5,983 bases of DNA from an uncultured Ardenticatenia bacterium (GTDB lineage: Bacteria; Chloroflexota; Anaerolineae; Promineifilales; Promineifilaceae): assembly GCA_937858165.1 (NCBI GenBank), contig CALLZA010000196.1, positions 1-5,983 on the forward strand, in the 5' to 3' direction. Both the position numbers and the translations under genes were made by a program. The notes beneath the pieces were generated by a model. That model was given only the letters and a program-made list of their open reading frames with translations, was not told the origin of the DNA and searched no databases. Shown in pieces: positions 5,309 through 5,983 of the stretch; position 1 is the stretch's first letter; the number at the start of each line of letters is the position of its first letter.

Positions 5309-5315
5309 GCCGATT

Positions 5316-5869
5316 ATGCTCGCAATCGCGTCGCCTCGGTTGGCCATCCTCCGGCGACTGCCCCTCGGCCCGTTGCTGGAGTGGCTCCTCATCGTCGTGG
5401 TCGTGACCCTCTACAGCCGCGCCGCGCTGCTTGACTTCGACCCGCACCAGTTGGCCCAGACGGCCGAGCAGAACGAGAGCGCCACCCTGCCCATCCTGGC
5501 CGACATCGGGCTGCGCCGTTACGGGGAGATCCCCCTGTGGAACCCGTACATGCTGACCGGCTTCCCCCACGCCGGCGATCCGGTCAACCACTTCTGGAAT
5601 CCGGTGGCCACCATGCCGGTGCTGCTGTGGGGCGGCGTCAACGGCATGAAGGTGTCGCTCTTCCTGTCGCTGCTGGCGGCTGGCTTTGGCCAGTGGTTTC
5701 TGGCCCACGTCTTCGGTGTGCGCGGCGTTTTCCGGCTGTGGGCCGGGCTGCTCTTCGTCCTGTCGGGCGGGCTGGCGCTGTTGCTGTGGCTGGGCTGGTA
5801 CGAGTTGCTGGTCGGCGTGGCCTGGTTTCCGTGGTGCTTCGGCCTGCTCTGGGTGGCGCTGCGCCGGCG
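5316..5869 (+). CDS. YfhO-like multi-pass membrane protein, 5' portion (cut by contig end)
   Basis: The frame opens at ATG 5316 and stays open for 184 genomic codons; it then runs into adapter, so the true length is unknown (relatives have some 600-900 residues). A first membrane helix covers about residues 21-38 (LLEWLLIVVVVTLY). Next comes an extracytoplasmic-type loop with EIPLWNPYMLTGFPHAGDP (71-89), the hallmark of YfhO/GT-C-like bacterial membrane proteins. Further hydrophobic segments lie at about 98-107, 112-131, 141-158 and 163-182. YfhO-family proteins are polytopic and are linked to glycosylation of cell-wall or lipid-linked polymers; the substrate here cannot be told. There is no Shine-Dalgarno site, but the start lies 8 nt after a -10-like box, which fits leaderless expression. 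The minus strand carries a long GC-driven shadow frame over the same stretch. Confidence 0.85.
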
Positions 5870-5935
5870 CTGTCTCTTATACACATCTCCGAGCCCACGA
5901 GACCGTACTAGATCTCGTATGCCGTCTTCTGCTTG
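5870..5935 (+). other. Nextera mosaic end, read-2 tail, i7 index and P7 adapter
   Basis: The reverse-complement Tn5 mosaic end (5870-5888) is followed by the Nextera read-2 tail (5889-5903), an 8-base i7 index CGTACTAG (5904-5911, which I recall as Nextera N702) and the P7 sequence (5912-5935). The C at 5870 may be genomic or adapter. Peptides read through here are well-known database contaminants. Confidence 0.98.
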
Positions 5936-5983
5936 TACACAAAAACAACCGGTAGACTCAGTATCACCGACACAACAGCTAAA
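5936..5983. other. Unassignable tail beyond P7 (probable sequencing noise)
   Basis: These 48 bases follow the end of P7, where an A-run from the flow-cell linker would be expected. Only a short A-rich stretch (5938-5944) is seen, then sequence with no recognisable source. It is not part of the genome. Confidence 0.85.

Noticed and set aside
4670..5434. 254-codon plus-strand frame
   Set aside because: It overlaps the 14-bp hairpin, the nucleotidyltransferase gene and the start of the membrane-protein gene, without any domain-like segment.
5304..5708. 134-codon minus-strand frame
   Set aside because: It is antisense to the YfhO-like gene, polar and low in complexity.

Overview
The window is a 5.7-kb piece of GC-rich bacterial DNA (about positions 148-5869) capped at both ends by Illumina/Nextera library adapter and a few dozen bases of unassignable sequence. 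The lead-in includes the ten-T linker found on flow-cell oligonucleotides, so the two ends are read-through artefacts and not biology. The content suggests an uncultured filamentous-type Chloroflexota (Anaerolineae/Ardenticatenia-like) from a metagenome. The grounds are strong GC bias in third positions, a VIT/VWA surface protein, a HEPN/MNT pair, a YfhO-like membrane protein, and intergenic hairpins built from short AATCTGYG-type and CGCAAAG-type units. This placement is inference; no marker was compared against a database.

Layout. Left block, all minus strand: a truncated N-terminal fragment of an unknown hydrophilic protein (148-268), a MaoC-like hotdog dehydratase (463-930) and release factor RF1, prfA (1021-2097). 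Two related hairpin elements lie at the stop codons of prfA and of the MaoC gene, so the MaoC gene is bracketed by them. A 170-bp intergenic region separates prfA from a divergent plus-strand gene for an 808-residue secreted VIT + VWA protein with a C-terminal anchor-like tail (2268-4694). A perfect 14-bp hairpin (4715-4747) follows it.

Right block: converging on that hairpin is a minus-strand pair, an MNT-type nucleotidyltransferase (4871-5293) whose stop overlaps the start of a 40-codon ORF (4752-4874). The small ORF resembles only the first helix of a DUF86/HepT HEPN toxin, so this looks like a HEPN/MNT toxin-antitoxin locus whose toxin has been truncated. Only 22 bp away and divergent is the 5' part of a YfhO-like multi-spanning membrane protein (5316-5869, cut by the contig end). 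The 22-bp gap holds one AT-rich box that reads as a -10 element on both strands.

The genes do not form one pathway: translation termination, acyl-CoA chemistry, a surface-adhesion-type protein, a decayed TA module and a membrane glycosylation-type protein sit side by side. The items most worth a second look are the truncated toxin beside an intact partner gene, the shared bidirectional -10 box, and the stop-codon-linked hairpin pair.
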